The notes: generated by a model not told the origin, from the sequence alone. 64,000 nucleotides of DNA from Aquibacillus salsiterrae (GCF_028416595.1 NZ_JAMQKC010000005.1:62001-126000), one strand, 5' to 3'. Positions 1-9,623 are shown, counted from the stretch's first letter. Made by a program: numbers and translations.

Positions 1-32
1 ACATCTATCTTTTCTTGTATATAACTTTTCAT
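1..32 (-). CDS. possible 5' end of a truncated gene downstream of argD
   Basis: An ATG preceded by AGAGGG at normal spacing opens a frame reading MKSYIQEKID that runs off the left edge. A second frame, reading MLKIGVVIP and starting near position 113, is also open to the edge but has no clear ribosome binding site. Too little is visible to name a product. In Bacillus the arginine operon is often followed by carAB-argF, but nothing here resembles the carA N-terminus. Confidence 0.3.
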   Translation of the reverse strand, partial: MKSYIQEKID

Positions 33-133
33 GTTTATCCCTCTTATTCACAAATAGTTTCCGTACATCTTTCTCGCCTGTACGTGGAATAACCACCCCT
101 ATCTTCAACATAAGGATGGTCCCCAAGCCCAGC

Positions 134-166
134 TAAGAAAAGCGCAAGTCGCCCCGAGCTAGACAG
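134..166 (+). repeat. short member of the dispersed AGAAAAGCGCAAGTCGC...GAGCTAGACAG repeat
   Basis: The segment contains the left end AAGAAAAGCGCAAGTCGC and the right end GAGCTAGACAG with the usual central hairpin deleted. Fuller copies occur at about 10.7, 31.0, 44.7, 51.3, 55.3 and 60.7 kb of the window. The rest of the 33-242 gap shows no gene, only a small inverted repeat CTGTAC/GTACAG at 191-212. Confidence 0.7.
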
Positions 167-242
167 AAAGAATTAGCCGTTATTTTATTACTGTACTCAA
201 TTTAACGTACAGAATCAAGTTTGATACGGAAAAAAGATGTTA

Positions 243-1418
243 TTAAGCGCTAAACACTTGATCCATGATCACTAAGAAATGGTCAACTTCCTCTTTCGTC
301 GTTGTTAGTGGTGGTAAAATTCTAACAACATTCGGCCCTGCCACAACAATCAGTATCTGTTTTTCCCTTGCAGCGTGGATATAATCGATGGCATTCCCCT
401 TAACAACCATACCGATCATCAATCCTTTGCCACGAACAGCCTCAATATCATCGTATTTTTCTACAAGCTTAGCTAAGCCTCCCATTAAGTAGGAGGACAT
501 CTCTTTTGCATTGTCTAAGACCGTTGATTCAACTAAATGGGTTAGCGTTGCTAAACCAGCAGTTGCAGCAACTGGATTACCACCAAAGGTACTACCGTGG
601 GTACCTGGACTAAACGATTTTGCCACATACTCTTTAGCAAGCATTGCACCAATTGGAACACCTGAACCTAATCCTTTGGCAACGGTTATGATATCTGGCT
701 CAATCTCATACTGTTGGTAGGCAAATAAAGCACCCGTTCGCCCCATTCCGGTTTGAATTTCATCAACGATTATCAAAATATCGTTAGCCTGACAAATACT
801 AACTAGCTGGTTCAACCATTCTTTATCGGCAGGCACAACACCACCCTCACCTTGGACAAGCTCTAGCATGACAGCACACGTAGTCGGCTGAACAAGTTTT
901 AATGCCTCGACGTCGTTGTAGGCTAAATAGCGAAAGCCTTCAAGTAACGGGGTAAATCCGTGTTGAATTTTCGCCTGTCCCGTTGCCGATAATGTCGCAA
1001 GGGTACGACCATGGAACGAATTAGTAAATGTGATAATTTCTTTCTTATGCTCCCCGTGATGGTCTGCTGCATATTTCCGCGCTAATTTGATTGCCGCTTC
1101 ATTTGCTTCTGCACCGCTATTACAGAAAAAAACTTGGTCCCCGCAGCTATTTTCTACGAGCTTTTCGGCTAATTTTTCCTGGGCCGGGATGTGATATAGG
1201 TTTGAACAATGCCAAAGGTTGTTTAACTGGCTTTTTACTTGTTCATATACGACATCCGGAACGTGTCCCAAGTTACATGTCGCAAGCCCTGAGGTATAGT
1301 CTAAATATTTTACTTCATGATCATCCCATACATAGCTTCCTTTTCCTTTTGATAAGGTAATCGGAAACCGACTATAGGTTGACATGACAGGATCTACTTT
1401 TGTTGTTTGATTAGACAT
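243..1418 (-). CDS. argD: acetylornithine aminotransferase
   Basis: PLP-dependent class III aminotransferase of arginine biosynthesis, converting N-acetylglutamate semialdehyde to N2-acetylornithine with glutamate as donor. Seen: the NSGAEANEAAIKLAR cofactor-phosphate region near residue 100, the VDEIQTGMGRTG motif near 218-229 and the Schiff-base lysine K248 in VAKGLGSG. At 391 residues it is full length. The ATG has AAGGAG in front and overlaps the 3' end of argB by 8 bases, so the two are translationally close. It is the last gene of argC-J-B-D. Confidence 0.95.
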   Translation of the reverse strand: MSNQTTKVDPVMSTYSRFPITLSKGKGSYVWDDHEVKYLDYTSGLATCNLGHVPDVVYEQVKSQLNNLWHCSNLYHIPAQEKLAEKLVENSCGDQVFFCNSGAEANEAAIKLARKYAADHHGEHKKEIITFTNSFHGRTLATLSATGQAKIQHGFTPLLEGFRYLAYNDVEALKLVQPTTCAVMLELVQGEGGVVPADKEWLNQLVSICQANDILIIVDEIQTGMGRTGALFAYQQYEIEPDIITVAKGLGSGVPIGAMLAKEYVAKSFSPGTHGSTFGGNPVAATAGLATLTHLVESTVLDNAKEMSSYLMGGLAKLVEKYDDIEAVRGKGLMIGMVVKGNAIDYIHAAREKQILIVVAGPNVVRILPPLTTTKEEVDHFLVIMDQVFSA

Positions 1419-2211
1419 ATGGCATCTCCTTCTCTAGCGAAATTCTCGTTCCAATTGTTTCGCCATTCATAAACTGAATCAGCCCATTTACTTCTAGGCC
1501 ATTAACAATGGATACCTCAGGGACTCCTTGGACGAGCGCCTTTAAAGCAGATTCAACCTTTGGAATCATTCCACCGTAAATTACTTTATCTTCAATTAAT
1601 TGCTCAATTTTTTCCTTGCCAACGTGGTGAAAAATGAGCTTCTCCCCATTTTGCTCCGTATAAATTCCAGGAATGTCACTGATAAAGCAAAGCTTTGCTG
1701 ATAGTGCTTGGGCAATTGCTGAGGCAGCCATATCTGCATTAATATTAAACCGTTGTCCTTCTTCATCAATACCTACTGGTGAAATGACAGGGATGTAGCC
1801 TTGGTTAACAATTTCTTCGATAATTGGTGTTTTTACTTGTTTAACTTCTCCAACAAAGCCTAACTCACTTACTTTTGCTGGTGTGGCATGAAGCAAGCCA
1901 CCATCAACACCACTAATACCATATGCCTTACCAGAAGCTTGTGTTAGATTACGGACAATTTGCTTATTCATTAAGCCACTAAGCGCCATTTCTACTACAT
2001 CAAGCACTTCGTTGGTCGTGACACGAAGGCCATTGACGAACGACGTTTCCACACCCATGTTGTCTAATAGAGAAGAAATTAATGGACCACCACCGTGAAC
2101 AATAATTGGCTTCCATTCACCACTCTCATGAATGTTGACAATATTTTGATAAAACGACTCTGGTAGTGCATCGAATACACTGCCACCACATTTAATTACG
2201 ACATAATTCAT
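1411..2211 (-). CDS. argB: acetylglutamate kinase
   Basis: Amino-acid kinase family enzyme that phosphorylates N-acetylglutamate, the second step of the acetylated arginine pathway. The N-terminal KCGGSV phosphate loop, the GGGPLISSLL substrate loop and the C-terminal YGGMIPKVESAL motif are visible. The length of 266 residues is typical of the Bacillus enzyme. A strong GGAGGG site precedes the ATG; 17 bases separate it from argJ and its end overlaps argD. Confidence 0.95.
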   Translation of the reverse strand: MNYVVIKCGGSVFDALPESFYQNIVNIHESGEWKPIIVHGGGPLISSLLDNMGVETSFVNGLRVTTNEVLDVVEMALSGLMNKQIVRNLTQASGKAYGISGVDGGLLHATPAKVSELGFVGEVKQVKTPIIEEIVNQGYIPVISPVGIDEEGQRFNINADMAASAIAQALSAKLCFISDIPGIYTEQNGEKLIFHHVGKEKIEQLIEDKVIYGGMIPKVESALKALVQGVPEVSIVNGLEVNGLIQFMNGETIGTRISLEKEMPYV

Positions 2212-2228
2212 CCCAAATCACCCTCCAC

Positions 2229-3464
2229 TTAAGTACGATAGGAAGCATTAATTCTTACATAATCATAGGATAAGTCACAGCCCCACGCTGTTGCCTTTCC
2301 ATTGCCATCACCGAGCGTGGCATAAATCACAATGGTATCTTTGAGTAAATATGCTTTTGCATCTTCTTCACTAAACGGAACGGGCATCCCATTTTCAACG
2401 ACTGGGATCGTCCCAAGACCGATACTTACCTTGGTCGGGTCTAACTGTTGGCCACTATAGCCGATCGCTGTAATAATTCTTCCCCAGTTTGCATCTGCAC
2501 CGTGAACCGCAGTTTTCACCAAGTTAGAAGAAATAATTGACTTACTAATCGCGCTTGCTGCCTCGTCCGTTACAGCACCACTCACTTGTACCTCAACAAG
2601 TTTACTAGCACCTTCCCCGTCACGGGCAATTTCTTTAGCAAGCATTTCACATACAAGTCCTAACCCTTCGATAAACACTTGCCACTCTGGGTGGCTCTCA
2701 TTCAATGGTTGATTTTCCGCTTGGCCATTAGCCATTACTAATACCATATCATTGGTACTTGTATCACCATCAACCGTTATCATGTTAAATGACTTATTCG
2801 TGATTGTTTTTAGAGCTGTATGCAAAGACTGTGACTCAACTGCTGCGTCGGTTGTAATAAAGCTAAGCATCGTAGCCATATTTGGATGAATCATTCCAGA
2901 TCCTTTTGCTGCTCCACCAATCGATACTGTTTTTCCATCGATCTCAAACTGGATAGCCATTCCCTTTTCCTTCGTGTCCGTAGTCAATATAGCTGTTTCA
3001 AACCGGGCCGGCCCTGCATTCTCTTCATCGTTAATGCTTGCAATTCCTTGGTTGATTTTTTCCATTGGTAACAACTCGCCAATTAGTCCTGTTGATGCAA
3101 CAGCAGCATAATGTTCCTCAATCCCTAACACATTGGCAAAGTTTTGTCTCATCTCGTATGCGTCCTTAAGCCCTTGTTCACCGGTACATGCATTTGCAAT
3201 ACCCGAATTACAAACAATCGCTTGTAATTTGTTTTCTTTGGCAATACTTTCTTGGGTGACTTTTAGCGGAGCCGCTTGAAATAAGTTGGTTGTATAGACA
3301 CCAGCTGCACTAGCTGGAACTTCTGAATAAACCCAGCCTAGGTCTAATTTACTTTTGCGAATACCACAATGCAGACCACCTGCCGTATAACCTTTTGGTG
3401 TCGTAATATTACCATTTGGTAATAGATATATTTTTTCTTGTAATGCTAGTTGATTCGATTCCAT
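2229..3464 (-). CDS. argJ: bifunctional ornithine acetyltransferase / N-acetylglutamate synthase
   Basis: Moves the acetyl group from acetylornithine back to glutamate, so it both starts the pathway and releases ornithine. The self-cleavage and catalytic motif HPNMATMLSF is present: cleavage is expected between A197 and T198, making T198 the nucleophile of the beta chain. With 411 residues it is full length. The presence of argJ and absence of argA/argE nearby indicates the cyclic acetyl pathway. Whether it is mono- or bifunctional cannot be read from sequence alone. Confidence 0.95.
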   Translation of the reverse strand: MESNQLALQEKIYLLPNGNITTPKGYTAGGLHCGIRKSKLDLGWVYSEVPASAAGVYTTNLFQAAPLKVTQESIAKENKLQAIVCNSGIANACTGEQGLKDAYEMRQNFANVLGIEEHYAAVASTGLIGELLPMEKINQGIASINDEENAGPARFETAILTTDTKEKGMAIQFEIDGKTVSIGGAAKGSGMIHPNMATMLSFITTDAAVESQSLHTALKTITNKSFNMITVDGDTSTNDMVLVMANGQAENQPLNESHPEWQVFIEGLGLVCEMLAKEIARDGEGASKLVEVQVSGAVTDEAASAISKSIISSNLVKTAVHGADANWGRIITAIGYSGQQLDPTKVSIGLGTIPVVENGMPVPFSEEDAKAYLLKDTIVIYATLGDGNGKATAWGCDLSYDYVRINASYRT

Positions 3465-3477
3465 TGTTGCACTCTCC

Positions 3478-4515
3478 TTATGGATAAATAGGTAAATGGT
3501 CGATGCCTGTTTGCACGTCCCAACCGTATAGTAGATTCATATTTTGAATTGCCTGACCCGAGGCGCCTTTTACTAGATTATCAATTACAGAAATAACCGT
3601 AAGCTTTCCCGTTCTCTCGTCTGCGTAAATACCAATGTCACAGTAATTACTTCCATATACTTCTCGAGTTGATGGGATACTCCCGTCCGTCCTCACCCGT
3701 ACAAATGGATGATTTTGATAAAAAGAATGATAGAAAGCGATGATTTCGTCTGTCTTTTTGAATTCGGTTAAATCTGCGTAAATCGTACTCATAATTCCCC
3801 TTGTCATTGGTACAAGGTGTGTCATAAATGTTATGGTTAAATCTTCACCTGATTCATTGCTTAAGATTTGCTCAATCTCTGGAATATGTTTATGTTGTCC
3901 TAGTTTATAGGCTTTAAGATTTTCATTCATCTCTGAATAATGGACATTGAGAGATAGACCTCTCCCTGCCCCTGACACCCCTGACTTTGCATCAATTAAA
4001 ATCGACTTTGGATCAATCACTTGCTGTTTAAGTGCAGGTATTAACCCTAATAGTGTCGCAGTCGGGTAACAGCCAGGATTGGCAATTAAATTTGCTTGCT
4101 TTATTTGGTCTCCGTAAATCTCACTTAAGCCGTACACTGCTTTATCCACATATGCTTGCGGGGCAGGTGATGATTGATACCACCGCTCATAACTTTCGGG
4201 TGACTTTAGTCTAAAATCTCCTGAAAGATCTATACATTTAACACCTTTTTCAATTAACGATGGAATATATTCTTTACTCACGTTAGAAGGTGTGGCAAAA
4301 AACACTAAATCAATTGTTTTGCTAAGTTCCTCTACATCTAATGCTTCCATTGTCATTTCGATAACATCGGTTAAATGTGGGTACACGGCTGACAGCTTCG
4401 TCCCATTTTGAGAATGCGAGATTACTTTTGTTAACTCCACTTTGGGATGATTTTTTAAAAATCTAATTAATTCAATCGCACCATATCCAGTGCCACCGAT
4501 AACTGCTATTTTCAC
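3478..4515 (-). CDS. argC: N-acetyl-gamma-glutamyl-phosphate reductase
   Basis: NADPH-dependent third step of arginine biosynthesis. The Rossmann motif GGTGYGAIEL lies at the N-terminus and the catalytic cysteine C149 in ANPGCYPTA. The start is GTG with AGGAG ten bases upstream. As first gene of the operon it follows a promoter carrying an ARG box. Confidence 0.95.
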   Translation of the reverse strand: MKIAVIGGTGYGAIELIRFLKNHPKVELTKVISHSQNGTKLSAVYPHLTDVIEMTMEALDVEELSKTIDLVFFATPSNVSKEYIPSLIEKGVKCIDLSGDFRLKSPESYERWYQSSPAPQAYVDKAVYGLSEIYGDQIKQANLIANPGCYPTATLLGLIPALKQQVIDPKSILIDAKSGVSGAGRGLSLNVHYSEMNENLKAYKLGQHKHIPEIEQILSNESGEDLTITFMTHLVPMTRGIMSTIYADLTEFKKTDEIIAFYHSFYQNHPFVRVRTDGSIPSTREVYGSNYCDIGIYADERTGKLTVISVIDNLVKGASGQAIQNMNLLYGWDVQTGIDHLPIYP

Positions 4516-4555
4516 GTTCTATTCACTCCTAAAGTTCTGGATCGATTGATTTATT

Positions 4556-4584
4556 ATTATACTTGATTATGTATTTTTATACAA
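4556..4584 (-). promoter_or_regulatory. argC operon promoter (sigma-A type)
   Basis: On the minus strand the -10 is a perfect TATAAT (4556-4561), separated by 17 bases from TTGTAT (4579-4584), a weak -35. The near-consensus ARG box covers the -35 and most of the spacer, a geometry expected for repression. Confidence 0.7.
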
Positions 4585-4585
4585 C
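4568..4585 (-). promoter_or_regulatory. ARG box (AhrC/ArgR operator)
   Basis: The 18-mer GTTGTATAAAAATACATA matches the known ARG box TNTGNATWWWWATNCANA at all specified positions except the first. It overlaps the predicted argC promoter, so arginine-dependent repression by AhrC/ArgR is likely. The regulator gene is not in the window. Confidence 0.8.
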
Positions 4586-4730
4586 ATCATTTTCAAAATT
4601 TTATAAAAAAATATCGATGAGATCAAAACGCGCCACTATCTATTGGACAAAGATATTCTTAACGTCACAAACTGCTATTTTCTGTTCATTAATCCTGAAT
4701 AATAAATGCATAACATTGAATAATTATCCA

Positions 4731-4792
4731 TAAGAAAAGCGCAAGTCGTGCCTTTGAAACAAGATATCGCGGCAACCTTGTTTAAAATTGTA
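4731..4792 (+). repeat. dispersed repeat copy with AAACAAG/CTTGTTT hairpin
   Basis: Begins TAAGAAAAGCGCAAGTCG, then AAACAAG and CTTGTTT arms. The same left end and stem type is seen at about 51.26 and 60.67 kb. The copy abuts the terminator of the next gene. Confidence 0.6.
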
Positions 4793-4831
4793 AAAGAAAA
4801 AGCTTGTAAAGAAACAACGTTCTCTACAAGC
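4790..4831 (-). terminator. intrinsic terminator of the FAH-family gene
   Basis: On the minus strand GCTTGTAGAG pairs with CTTTACAAGC (one G-T pair, 10-base loop), followed by a T-rich run. It lies 16 bases after the stop codon. Confidence 0.85.
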
Positions 4832-4846
4832 CTGGTATTTTTCATC

Positions 4847-5782
4847 TTATTTTTTCGCAATGACTTTATTTTCTAATGTACCAATTCCTGCAATCTCTAA
4901 TGTTACAACATCACCTTCTTCAAGAAATTGCGGCGATTCCATTCCAGCCGCTACCCCACCAGGAGTGCCTGTTAAAATGATATCACCTGGTTCGAGAGTA
5001 ATTAGCTCTGAGATAAACTCAATTAGGAATGGGACATCAAAGATTAAGTGCTTTGTATTCGAGTTTTGTCGTACTTCACCATTTACAGAAGCTTTCACAT
5101 CAATAGTAGACGGGTCGGGAATTTCCTTCGTTGTGACAATCCACGGCCCAATCGGTGTACTCCGGTCAAGTGACTTTCCTTGAAGCCATTGCGGTGTTCT
5201 TTTTTGTAAGTCACGCGCGGAAATATCGTTACCAATCGTATATCCAGCAACATAGTCAAGCGCCTCATCTCGCTTCACACCAGAAGCTTTTTTACCAATA
5301 ACGACCGCAAACTCCACTTCGTAATCGAGTTTACTTGTTTTTGGTGATTTTTCAATTGCATCTTCTGGACCAATTAATGCATTGTTAAACTTCGAAAAGA
5401 GTACAGGGAAATCGGGAATCTCACTTTTCATTTCTAACACATGGTCCTTGTAGTTTGTCCCGATACAAATGATTTTTGACGGATTTGGAACAGGCGGTCC
5501 TAGCACAATATCTCTACGATTAAAGCTGGTAAGGCTTTCATTTTCTAACGCATAAGCATAGGCTTCTTCTGCACGATTGAGCGACAATTTTCCTAACGCA
5601 AAAAAATCATTAGGATTATCCGGTAATAAACCTAAGGCGGCATGCGCGCTATCTTCTTCATCTTTTGCAAGCAGCATTTGCTTATACACAGCTTGCAAGT
5701 CAAACACTTTATCATCTAGGACAAATCCAATTCGATATGGGCTAAATTCATTCCCCTTCGTTTTGTAACTAACAATTTTCAA
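4847..5782 (-). CDS. fumarylacetoacetate hydrolase family protein
   Basis: FAH superfamily hydrolase/decarboxylase acting on C-C bonds of dioxo-acids; the substrate cannot be read from sequence. Seen: GTNYKDH with the usual catalytic histidine, metal-ligand motifs DYEVEFAVVIG and GNDISARDLQ, and LTGTPGGVA near the C-terminus. The N-terminal ~90 residues form the small domain seen in longer members. The start is TTG, preceded by GAGAGGGGA at good spacing. It stands alone as a single-gene unit with its own terminator, so context gives no substrate hint. Confidence 0.85.
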   Translation of the reverse strand: MKIVSYKTKGNEFSPYRIGFVLDDKVFDLQAVYKQMLLAKDEEDSAHAALGLLPDNPNDFFALGKLSLNRAEEAYAYALENESLTSFNRRDIVLGPPVPNPSKIICIGTNYKDHVLEMKSEIPDFPVLFSKFNNALIGPEDAIEKSPKTSKLDYEVEFAVVIGKKASGVKRDEALDYVAGYTIGNDISARDLQKRTPQWLQGKSLDRSTPIGPWIVTTKEIPDPSTIDVKASVNGEVRQNSNTKHLIFDVPFLIEFISELITLEPGDIILTGTPGGVAAGMESPQFLEEGDVVTLEIAGIGTLENKVIAKK

Positions 5783-6039
5783 TGTAAAACAATCCCCTCT
5801 CCTATGTAATACTTGTATTGTACCACCTATCTGTTCACTTGGTCAGATAATTCACACAGTTTGGTGATTATTGTGTTTTAAGTTTGGTACTAAATCGGAT
5901 GAGGGAGGGGCGGCAGACCGTTAGTCTAAGACTTAAGGTAAGAGTTTACTTGCAAGGGAGGCCAACTGTCCGCCTAGGTGAGCAAAGTATTTCCAGTACG
6001 TTAAAAACTCGGGGGAATTTGTCCTTTTCTTTTAAAACT

Positions 6040-6426
6040 TTATTTTACCGAAACATCAACTGTCGCACCGCGCTCAATTGTGTTTCCTACTGTACATGCT
6101 CGTTTCGCCAATTTAACTAATTTCTGTTTCACCTTGTCATCAACACTGCCGATGACGTCTACTTCAATTGTAAACTTTTCAATTCTGGACGGGCTATCCT
6201 CAGCCTTTTGCGGTTTGACTGAAATAGTGTACCTGTCAACGTCTAACTCATCTCTATTAATGAGTGCATCAAGTGAAAGAGCCATACATAAGCTTAGCGA
6301 GCTAGAGATTAGTTGAAACGGCGTTAAACCATTTTCGCTATCCTGTGATGTTACCCCATTAATGGTAAAACCTGCTTCATTTGATAGTTGAAAGTTACCC
6401 TGCTGTTCTCTAGTTAACGTTATCAT
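6040..6426 (-). CDS. OsmC family protein
   Basis: OsmC/Ohr-like protein; members are often thiol peroxidases for organic hydroperoxides. Two cysteines in family positions are visible, one in SLSLCMALSLDAL and one in RACTVGNTI. An upstream ATG exists, but AAGGAGG lies inside that extension, so the start is set at the downstream ATG (or the TTG one codon earlier). About 128 residues, close to the small YhfA/OsmC subgroup. No partner gene. The 257-base gap on its 3' side (5783-6039) has no recognisable feature beyond a possible promoter for the FAH gene. Confidence 0.8.
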   Translation of the reverse strand: MITLTREQQGNFQLSNEAGFTINGVTSQDSENGLTPFQLISSSLSLCMALSLDALINRDELDVDRYTISVKPQKAEDSPSRIEKFTIEVDVIGSVDDKVKQKLVKLAKRACTVGNTIERGATVDVSVK

Positions 6427-6584
6427 CAAAAATTCGCCTCCTTGAGACATGACTACATTTACTTTTCCCGTTCCTAGCAGAAGTTACTCATCTTTTTTGG
6501 ATCGCGTATGAAATCTAAAAGTTGCCACCTGCGCGTTTTTTATATAATCTCAACTGCTATGTTGATTTGCGCTCGGGGCAATCC

Positions 6585-6870
6585 AGTCTGAATTAGGCTT
6601 GGATTCGGACTCTGGTGACTGTTTTCCGCCTTTTCTTGTCCGAATTAAGCATGGATTCGGACTCTGGTGACTGTGTTTCGCCTTTTCCTGTCCGAATTAA
6701 GCATGGATTCGGACTCTGGTGACTGTTTTTCGCCTTTTCCTGTCCGAATTAGGCTTGCATTCGGACTCTGGTGACTGTTTTCCGCCTTTTCCTGTCCGAA
6801 TTAGGCTTGCATTCGGACTCTGGTGACTGTGTTTCGCCTTTTCCTGTCCGAATTAAACATGCATTCGGAT
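6585..6870. repeat. tandem array A, 52-bp period, about 5 units
   Basis: The landmark GGACTCTGG recurs at 6607, 6659, 6711, 6763 and 6815, exactly 52 bases apart. Each unit has an inverted repeat GTCCGAAT/ATTCGGAC with a 9-base loop, then a linker rich in TTTTCCGCCTTTTCC. The rest of the 6427-7024 gap holds a dispersed-repeat piece and a terminator; no gene is seen. Confidence 0.9.
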
Positions 6871-6921
6871 GCGGTTAAAGTAATTTTTCCTTATCCAATA
6901 GGTTTGAGCTCCAGGCATCTC

Positions 6922-6985
6922 ATAAAAAAAGCAGAAGTCGCGCCTTGCGCTAGACAGCTCTTAGATTTTTTATACTCTCTTATCC
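6922..6985 (+). repeat. dispersed repeat copy (short)
   Basis: Contains AGCAGAAGTCGCGCCTTGCG, CTAGACAGCTCTTAG and the TTTTTTATACT...CTTATC tail found in other copies, without a central hairpin. It lies between array A and the ABC transporter terminator. Confidence 0.65.
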
Positions 6986-6987
6986 TG

Positions 6988-7014
6988 CAAAAAAAAGAAG
7001 AGGGAACCCTCTCC
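6988..7014 (-). terminator. terminator of the polar amino-acid ABC operon
   Basis: On the minus strand GGAGAGG and CCTCTTC pair around a short loop (one G-T pair), followed by eight T. It lies 11 bases past the ATPase stop. Confidence 0.75.
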
Positions 7015-7024
7015 TTGAGAAAAA

Positions 7025-7747
7025 TTATAATACCTTACTTAAAAATGCCTTTGTCCGTTCATTTTGTGGATTATTGAATAATTGATTAGGCTCATTCTCT
7101 TCAACGATATAGCCCTCATCCATAAAGACAACACGGTCGCCAACCTCTCGAGCAAAGCCCATTTCATGCGTAACAACAACCATTGTCATTCCTTCTTTGG
7201 CCAGTTGCTTCATAACTTCAAGTACTTCTCCAACCATCTCTGGATCTAACGCTGACGTTGGTTCATCAAACAACATGATCTTCGGCTCCATCCCAAGCGC
7301 GCGCGCAATTGCAACCCGTTGCTTCTGTCCCCCCGATAACGAGTCAGGATAAACTTTAGCCTTTTCCGATAATCCAACCTTCTTTAACAGAGCATGTGCT
7401 TTTGCTTCGGCATCCGCCTTTTTCCATTTTCGCACAGTAATCATCGGTAAGGTTATATTATCCAAGACCGTTTTATGTGGAAATAAATTAAATTGTTGAA
7501 ATACCATGCCAACTTCCGTGCGAATTTCATTGATATTAACCTTTTTATCCGTGATATCGACACCTTCTATTAACACATGGCCATCAGTAATTGATTCAAT
7601 CCGGTTTAAACAACGTAAAAAAGTAGATTTCCCAGAACCAGATGGCCCAATCACAACAACAACTTCTTTAGGGTCAATTTCTACACTAATATCTTTAAGG
7701 ACTTCAACATCCCCAAACGATTTCTTTAAATTTTTTACGGAAATCAC
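7025..7747 (-). CDS. polar amino-acid ABC transporter, ATP-binding subunit
   Basis: GlnQ/HisP-type ATPase energising the adjacent permease. Walker [10 protein letters not shown] (about 34-42), Q-loop FQQFNLFPH, signature LSGGQKQR and Walker [13 protein letters not shown] are intact. A longer upstream frame exists, but the start is set at GTG, which overlaps the permease stop in the classic GTGA arrangement and gives the usual [13 protein letters not shown]-terminus; about 240 residues. Confidence 0.93.
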   Translation of the reverse strand: MISVKNLKKSFGDVEVLKDISVEIDPKEVVVVIGPSGSGKSTFLRCLNRIESITDGHVLIEGVDITDKKVNINEIRTEVGMVFQQFNLFPHKTVLDNITLPMITVRKWKKADAEAKAHALLKKVGLSEKAKVYPDSLSGGQKQRVAIARALGMEPKIMLFDEPTSALDPEMVGEVLEVMKQLAKEGMTMVVVTHEMGFAREVGDRVVFMDEGYIVEENEPNQLFNNPQNERTKAFLSKVL

Positions 7748-8448
7748 TTTGTCGCCAACCTTCTTTCTAAGTAATTTAGTAAGTACGTTAGGCTCAACGT
7801 TAAGATAAAATAAATAAGTGCAACAGTTAAATAAGGTTCCCAAACACGATAATATTGACCCGTTGCTGCTCTACCCCAATATAATAGTTCTGGCGCAGCA
7901 ATAATAGCTCCTAGTGATGAATCTTTTAACAGAACAATAAATTCATTTCCTAACGGCGGAATCATTCGCTTAAATGCTTGTGGTAAGATGATATACCACA
8001 TTACCTGTAACTTATTCATCCCCAAGGAGTGGGCAGCTTCAGCCTGACCTTTGTCAATCGATTGAATTCCGGCACGAAATATTTCCGCAACGTAAGCTGC
8101 AGAATTTAGCGACAATGTCACGATGACAGAAGCAATAGGATTTACCGGAGACATAATCAAGGGCATAACAGCAAAATGGATTAAAAACAATTGAACGAGC
8201 AGTGGTGTTCCTCTAAAGAAATTAATATACCAAACAAACGGTAAACGTAGGATAAATAATGGCGACATCTTTCCAAGTGCAATAAATAAACCTAGGATAC
8301 ACCCGATCAATACACCCGCAAGCGACATTCCAATTGTCTTTAACATCCCCTGCATAAAGAAAGGAAAGTATTCTATTACTATTTTCATTCGAAAGTCAAT
8401 ACCGATATCTGCAAGCCTTTCTTGGATAAACATAAGAAAATCAATCAT
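7744..8448 (-). CDS. polar amino-acid ABC transporter, permease subunit
   Basis: HisM/GlnP-type inner-membrane permease of 234 residues with about five hydrophobic segments. The EAA loop is visible as [20 protein letters not shown] followed by LPQA. Only one permease gene is present, so a homodimer is likely. AAAGGAG precedes the ATG. It lies 135 bases after the binding-protein gene with a terminator between, and its stop overlaps the ATPase start. Confidence 0.92.
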   Translation of the reverse strand: MIDFLMFIQERLADIGIDFRMKIVIEYFPFFMQGMLKTIGMSLAGVLIGCILGLFIALGKMSPLFILRLPFVWYINFFRGTPLLVQLFLIHFAVMPLIMSPVNPIASVIVTLSLNSAAYVAEIFRAGIQSIDKGQAEAAHSLGMNKLQVMWYIILPQAFKRMIPPLGNEFIVLLKDSSLGAIIAAPELLYWGRAATGQYYRVWEPYLTVALIYFILTLSLTYLLNYLERRLATK

Positions 8449-8545
8449 AAATTTACTCCTTTAAAGCATAGTCAAAAAGTTAACCATGGACTTCCTACTA
8501 ATATTCTTAATCTACACTTTTTAGTCAGGATAATACCTACTTACG

Positions 8546-8574
8546 GAAAAAGAGCGTAACGGTAATCGTTACGC
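8546..8574 (-). terminator. intra-operon terminator between binding protein and permease
   Basis: Perfect stem GCGTAACG/CGTTACGC with a 5-base loop, then TCTTTTT on the minus strand, 10 bases after the binding-protein stop. Partial termination here would give more binding protein than permease, a known arrangement in ABC operons. The plus strand also has a T run, so it may work both ways. Confidence 0.85.
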
Positions 8575-8583
8575 AACTTTTTT

Positions 8584-9456
8584 TTATTCTGTAGCATTTG
8601 TTAACGCATCAAGATTAGGTTCTTCACCAAACCATTCTTGATAAATTTCTGTGTATGTTCCGTTTTCAATCACAGTAGCTAATGCTGAACTAATCTCATC
8701 TACAATTTCACTATCTTTTGGAAACATAATGCCATAAAATTCTGATTCAAAGTTGTCTTCATCTGTTACTGTTTCAACTTTTGCATCTGGATTATTTTTC
8801 TTATATTCCGCTGCTACAACATTATCTGTAACAACCGCTTCGACGTCCCCATTTTGAAGTGCCATGAAGGCAAGCGCTGTTGTTTCATACTTGGAAATAT
8901 TTTTGTTATTTTGTCCAACAATCTTTTCTGCAGCATCCGCGCCAGTTGTTCCTGTTTGAACACCGATTCTTTTGCCTTCTAAATCATTGGCATTCGTAAT
9001 CCCTACGCCTTCATTGAAAACAATCATGTGTGTGGACTGGAAATATGGTACTGAGAAATCGTATGTTTCTTTTCGATCATCATTGATTGTAATACCAGAA
9101 ATACCTAAGTCAACACTACCACTTCTTACTGATTCAAGCATAGGGTCCCAACCGAGATTTTTCAATTCATAGTCGTATCCAGCTTCTTCCATAACTGCCG
9201 CTAATAAATCAACGTCAAATCCAACAATTTCACCAGTTTCCATAAATTCAAATGGAGCAAAGGCAGCATCTGTACCAACTTGCAAAACTTTTTTCTCTTC
9301 ATCGGCCTGCTCTGTAGCCTGACCGTCCGTTCCTTGTTCTGTTTCTGAAGAACCATTTGTATCTGACTCTGTCTCGTCAGTACTAGTCCCACATCCAGCT
9401 AGCGCAAGGATTCCTATTAGCAACAAGCTAACATATAAAAAGGGTAATTTTCTCAT
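8584..9456 (-). CDS. amino-acid ABC transporter substrate-binding lipoprotein
   Basis: SBP family 3 extracellular binding protein anchored by lipid at C22 (lipobox ALAGC). A Glu/Asp/Ser/Thr-rich linker (about 23-56) precedes the domain starting VLQVGTDAAFAPFEF. Motifs SGITINDDRKETYDFSVPY and GKRIGVQTGTTGA are typical of cystine/glutamine/arginine binders; the specific ligand is not assignable. Start ATG with CAGGAG. First gene of the three-gene transporter unit. Confidence 0.92.
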   Translation of the reverse strand: MRKLPFLYVSLLLIGILALAGCGTSTDETESDTNGSSETEQGTDGQATEQADEEKKVLQVGTDAAFAPFEFMETGEIVGFDVDLLAAVMEEAGYDYELKNLGWDPMLESVRSGSVDLGISGITINDDRKETYDFSVPYFQSTHMIVFNEGVGITNANDLEGKRIGVQTGTTGADAAEKIVGQNNKNISKYETTALAFMALQNGDVEAVVTDNVVAAEYKKNNPDAKVETVTDEDNFESEFYGIMFPKDSEIVDEISSALATVIENGTYTEIYQEWFGEEPNLDALTNATE

Positions 9457-9623
9457 AAATATTCACTCCTGATTTTTTTTGAAAAATTCACAGCAATAAA
9501 ATAATAACCTCTCAGCATTTAATTATCAACACTTTTAATTCAAAACTACTATTTAACCTTTGTTTTTAAAAAGTGAATGATTATACAGGCACAGCATGAT
9601 TTTTCCTACTTTAACTAATCTTA

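Noticed and set aside
4675-4860. 61-codon minus-strand frame after the FAH gene
   Set aside because: It runs through a dispersed repeat and an intrinsic terminator and overlaps the upstream gene end without a start signal.
9457-9620. T-box or amino-acid riboswitch in the leader of the amino-acid transporter
   Set aside because: No specifier loop, T-box sequence or terminator/antiterminator pair was recognised before the ATG.
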